Shown here one piece after another: positions 61,231 through 64,000 of a stretch of 64,000 bases of DNA. The translations under genes and the position numbers were made by a program. The number at the start of each line of letters is the position of its first letter. The stretch's first letter is position 1. The stretch is from Streptomyces sp. H39-S7 (GTDB taxonomy: Bacteria > Actinomycetota > Actinomycetes > Streptomycetales > Streptomycetaceae), in assembly GCF_027158205.1 (NCBI RefSeq), contig NZ_JAPVLU010000043.1, positions 1 to 64,000 on the forward strand, given 5' to 3'. The notes beneath the pieces were generated by a model. It searched no databases and was not told the DNA's origin. It saw nothing but the letters and a program-made list of their open reading frames with translations.

Positions 61231-62361
61231 GTGGCAGCGGCGCGGCAGGACGTGGTGGAGGCCCGCAGGGTCGTGGTCAAGGTCGGTTCGTCCTCGCTGA
61301 CGACGGCGTCCGGCGGGCTGGACGCGGACCGCGTCGACGCGCTGGTGGACGTGCTGGCCACGGCCCGGGACAACGGCCGGAGGGAGATCGTGCTGGTCTC
61401 CTCCGGCGCCATCGCCGCGGGCCTCGCCCCGCTCGGCCTCGACCGGCGCCCGCGCGACCTCGCCCGCCAGCAGGCGGCGGCCAGCGTCGGCCAGGGACTG
61501 CTGGTGGCCCGGTACACCGCGTCGTTCGCCCGCTACGGGATCCGGGTCGGCCAGGTGCTGCTGACCTCCGACGACATCAGCCGCCGCGCCCACTACCGCA
61601 ACGCCTACCGGACGCTGGACCAGCTGCTCGTCATGGGCGCGGTGCCGGTCGTCAACGAGAACGACACCGTGGCCACCGACGAGATCCGCTTCGGCGACAA
61701 CGACCGGCTGGCGTCCCTCGTCGCCCACCTGGTCCGCGCCGACCTGCTGGTACTCCTGTCCGACGTCGACGGCCTCTACGACGGCGACCCGCGCTCGCCG
61801 GGCGCCACCCGCATCGACGAGGTGGCGGGACCCGCCGACCTCGAAGGCGTCACGATCGGCAGCGCGGGCAAGGCCGGGGTCGGCACCGGCGGCATGGTCA
61901 CCAAGGTCGAGGCGGCCCGGATCGCGGCCGCCGCCGGCATCCCCGTCGTCCTCACCTCCGCCAGCCACGCCGCCGACGCCCTCGCGGGACGCGTCACCGG
62001 CACGCTCTTCCACCGCACCGGCAAGCGCTCCGCCGACCGGCTGCTGTGGCTCGCCCACGCCTCCACCCCGCGCGGCGCGCTGCGCCTGGACGCGGGCGCG
62101 GTCAAGGCCGTCACCGAGCGCCGCACGTCGCTGCTGCCGGCCGGACTGACCGGCGTCGAGGGGCAGTTCGTGGCCGGCGACCCGGTCGACCTGCTCGACG
62201 AGTCCGGCCGGGCCGTCGCCCGGGGACTCGTCAACTTCGACGCCAGGGAACTGCCGCGGCTGCTCGGCCGCTCGACGCACGACCTCGCCCGCGAACTCGG
62301 ACCCGCCTACGAGCGCGAGGTCGTGCACCGCGACGACCTCGTTGTGCTGCACCAGCACTGA
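61231..62361 (+). CDS. proB: Glutamate 5-kinase
   Basis: 376-aa enzyme of the first proline-biosynthesis step, making gamma-glutamyl phosphate. Amino-acid-kinase domain: VVVKVGSSSLT at the start, VLVSSGAIAAG, VVNENDTVATDEIRFGDND and GTGGMVTKVEAA. A PUA domain (about 275-370) occupies the C-terminus. GTG start; TAGATT about 60 nt upstream may be a -10. proA follows with one small gene between. The feedback-sensitive loop was not analysed further. Confidence 0.96.
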   Translation: MAAARQDVVEARRVVVKVGSSSLTTASGGLDADRVDALVDVLATARDNGRREIVLVSSGAIAAGLAPLGLDRRPRDLARQQAAASVGQGLLVARYTASFARYGIRVGQVLLTSDDISRRAHYRNAYRTLDQLLVMGAVPVVNENDTVATDEIRFGDNDRLASLVAHLVRADLLVLLSDVDGLYDGDPRSPGATRIDEVAGPADLEGVTIGSAGKAGVGTGGMVTKVEAARIAAAAGIPVVLTSASHAADALAGRVTGTLFHRTGKRSADRLLWLAHASTPRGALRLDAGAVKAVTERRTSLLPAGLTGVEGQFVAGDPVDLLDESGRAVARGLVNFDARELPRLLGRSTHDLARELGPAYEREVVHRDDLVVLHQH

Positions 62362-62518
62362 GCCGAGGGCCCGGCCCGGCAGACCCAGTCGGGGACTTCT
62401 TGTCGAAAACGCCCCCGCGGTAGCCCGCACCCTGGTCAACTTTGAAGCGGAGGAGTCGCCAATACCGCCGCGGGGACGGGCGGCGCTCGCAAAGCAGAAC
62501 GCCACAGGGAGGCCGCCG

Positions 62519-62971
62519 GTGAGACGAGGGCGCCCAGGTTCGCTCCCCCGGGGGACGACCGAACGGGCACTGGTCAGCGTCGACAGCGGAGTGGACAGCA
62601 GTGCGGACCATCAGCCGGAAGCGCGTACCAGCTCCCGGCTCTGGCACGTGACGCTCAGCGTTTCCGGGCCCGAGGCCCCGCTGCCCGAGGTCAGACGTGC
62701 GCTGGAACAGCTCGCGCACGATCACCCGTTCCTGCTGACCAGCAGGTATGCCGATGACCACGCCGAGATCAGGTACTGGGAGGAGGCCCGTGACCTCCAT
62801 GACGCCGCGGCCATCGCGCTGCGCCTCTGGGGCGAGCACCGCTCGACGGCCAAACTTCCGCCATGGGAGACGGTCGGCCTCGAAGTGATCGACCGTGAGA
62901 CCTATCACCAGCGCATCTCCGAGGGATACGGCCCGGCACCCGCCGTGCCGGTGGGTGTCCACCCCTTCTAG
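62519..62971 (+). CDS. Conserved hypothetical protein between proB and proA
   Basis: 150-aa soluble protein. The core (LWHVTLSVSGPEAPLPEVRRAL, key part VTLSVSGPEAPLPEVRRAL; HPFLLTSRYADDHAEIRYWEEA; LRLWGEHRSTAKLPPWETVGLE with key LPPWETVGLEVIDRETYH) is compact and mixed alpha/beta. I recognise it as a protein conserved in Streptomyces at this locus, without known function. GTG at 62519 has AGGGAGG upstream; GTG at 62591 would give 126 aa. The open frame extends to 62342, overlapping proB. No signal peptide or membrane segment. Confidence 0.7.
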   Translation: MRRGRPGSLPRGTTERALVSVDSGVDSSADHQPEARTSSRLWHVTLSVSGPEAPLPEVRRALEQLAHDHPFLLTSRYADDHAEIRYWEEARDLHDAAAIALRLWGEHRSTAKLPPWETVGLEVIDRETYHQRISEGYGPAPAVPVGVHPF

Positions 62972-62998
62972 GGGACGCACCCGGCCCGGCCCGGGGCC

Positions 62999-63022
62999 CC
63001 GCCCCCGGCCGGCCGGGGGCGG
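62999..63022 (+). terminator. GC palindrome before proA
   Basis: 24-bp perfect palindrome CCGCCCCCGGCC and its complement, 28 nt after the hypothetical gene; probable terminator. Confidence 0.65.
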
Positions 63023-63077
63023 TCCGAGCCGCGTCTCAACGGCCGGAAGGGCGTCCCACCGTCCGGGGAGGTCGCCG

Positions 63078-63083
63078 TAGGCT
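63078..63083 (+). promoter_or_regulatory. -10 box TAGGCT, leaderless start of proA
   Basis: TAGGCT ends 7 nt before the ATG at 63091; there is no RBS. Confidence 0.55.
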
Positions 63084-63090
63084 GCCGGGT

Positions 63091-64000
63091 ATGAGCAGCA
63101 GCCACGACGCCCCCTCCCTGCCCTCCCCCCTGCCCGAGTCCGCCGTGCTGCGGGCCGCCTACCGGGCCAGGGCCGCCGCCGCCGACCTGGCGCCGCTGCC
63201 GCGGTCGGCGAAGGACGACGCGCTGCTCGCCATCGCCGACGCGCTGGTGGTGCGGACGAAGGAGATCGTCGAGTCCAACGCGCTGGACGTGGCGCGGGCG
63301 CGGGCGGCGGGCAGCAGCGAGACGGTCATCGACCGGCTGACGCTGACCCGCGAGCGGGTCGCGGCCATCGCCGCCGACGTCCGGGACGTGGCCGGTCTGC
63401 CGGACCCGGTCGGCGAGGTCGTGCGCGGCTCGACGCTGCCGAACGGGCTCGATCTGCGCCAGGTGCGGGTGCCGCTCGGTGTGGTCGGCATCATCTACGA
63501 GGCCCGGCCGAACGTGACCGTGGACGCGGCTGCGCTGTGCCTGAAGTCCGGGAACGCGGTGCTGCTGCGCGGCTCGTCCTCCGCGTACGCGTCCAACGAG
63601 GCGCTGGTGAAGGTGGTGCGGGACGCCGTCGGAGGCGCCGGACTGCCCGCCGACGCGGTGCAGCTGGTCCCGGGCGAGAGCCGGGAGTCCGTCACGGAAC
63701 TGATGCGGGCCCGCGGCATGGTCGACGTCCTCATCCCGCGCGGCGGAGCGTCACTCATCAGGACGGTCGTCGAACAGTCGACAGTGCCGGTCATCGAGAC
63801 CGGTACCGGCAACTGCCACGTCTATGTGGACGCGCAGGCCGACCTCCCGATGGCGGTGGAGGTGCTCATCAACTCCAAGGCGCAGCGTCCCAGCGTCTGC
63901 AACTCCGCCGAGACCCTGCTGGTCCACCAGGACATCGCCGAGGCGTTCCTGCCGCTGGCACTGGCGGCGCTGGCCGAGGCCGGGGTGACCGTGCACGGCG
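63091..64000 (+). CDS. proA: Glutamate-5-semialdehyde dehydrogenase, partial (cut by window end)
   Basis: First 303 residues of gamma-glutamyl phosphate reductase, the second proline-synthesis enzyme; the gene continues past 64000. Visible family features: an N-terminal low-complexity segment, then RAAAADLAPLPRSAKDDALL, VRVPLGVVGIIYEARPNVT, SGNAVLLRGSSSAYASN and ETGTGNCHVYVD. The catalytic cysteine is in RPSVCNSAETLL near residue 270. It is NADPH-dependent in known members. Together with proB it makes glutamate-5-semialdehyde. Start chosen as the ATG just after a -10 hexamer. Confidence 0.95.
   Translation, partial: MSSSHDAPSLPSPLPESAVLRAAYRARAAAADLAPLPRSAKDDALLAIADALVVRTKEIVESNALDVARARAAGSSETVIDRLTLTRERVAAIAADVRDVAGLPDPVGEVVRGSTLPNGLDLRQVRVPLGVVGIIYEARPNVTVDAAALCLKSGNAVLLRGSSSAYASNEALVKVVRDAVGGAGLPADAVQLVPGESRESVTELMRARGMVDVLIPRGGASLIRTVVEQSTVPVIETGTGNCHVYVDAQADLPMAVEVLINSKAQRPSVCNSAETLLVHQDIAEAFLPLALAALAEAGVTVHG

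Overview
The window is chromosomal DNA from a high-GC actinomycete, almost certainly a Streptomyces or a close relative. Coding third positions are nearly always G or C, GTG starts are common, -10 boxes are of the TAnnnT type, and SodF, mycothiol-type DsbA, MreBCD/PBP2/RodA, twin ClpP and the TIGR03936-rne-rplU-rpmA-obg block occur together. From memory the gene order matches the proA-to-pepN core region of Streptomyces coelicolor. No integrase, transposase, phage module, CRISPR array or biosynthetic cluster was seen, so this is mostly core genome with a few accessory genes.

Layout. 1-9.3 kb: secreted S8 peptidase, an AbiEi/DUF559-like protein, PepN, a mycothiol-type oxidoreductase coupled to a VOC protein, and sodF behind a Nur-type operator. 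9.3-13.2 kb: two APC amino-acid permeases flanking bioY. 13.3-19.1 kb: rpiB with an Fpg/Nei glycosylase, an Eis-like acetyltransferase, a membrane-anchored PP2C phosphatase, a small membrane protein whose 3' end overlaps an asparaginase gene, and an Lrp-type regulator divergent from the asparaginase. 19.2-21.7 kb: secreted FG-GAP protein, ArsC-like reductase, tRNA-Gly(UCC) and tRNA-Pro(UGG). 21.9-26.3 kb: protein quality control (tig, clpP1, clpP2, clpX) with a ClgR-type site before clpP1. 26.4-33.4 kb: two paralogous Pro/Gln-rich single-pass membrane proteins, then valS, folC, a DUF4233 protein and ndk.

33.7-39.9 kb: the mreB-mreC-mreD-PBP2-rodA wall-synthesis cluster. 40-48.9 kb: a CYTH-CHAD protein, a TIGR03960 B12-binding radical SAM protein, a ROK regulator divergent from an APC permease, a membrane protein built from tandem 38-residue repeats, and the TIGR03936 partner protein. 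49.1-54.7 kb: RNase E/G with low-complexity arms, L21, L27 and Obg. 54.8-61.1 kb: a GT2 glycosyltransferase, a large GT2-glycerophosphotransferase fusion and a GalE-like epimerase, probably a wall-glycopolymer locus. 61.2-64 kb: proB, a small conserved protein, and proA cut by the window end.

Three themes stand out. Strong hairpin terminators punctuate the units. At least seven genes have a -10 hexamer only 6-9 nt before the start codon, implying leaderless mRNAs. The least explained object is the repeat-built membrane protein at 46.5-48.0 kb, which lies with the ROK/permease pair between two radical-SAM-related genes.
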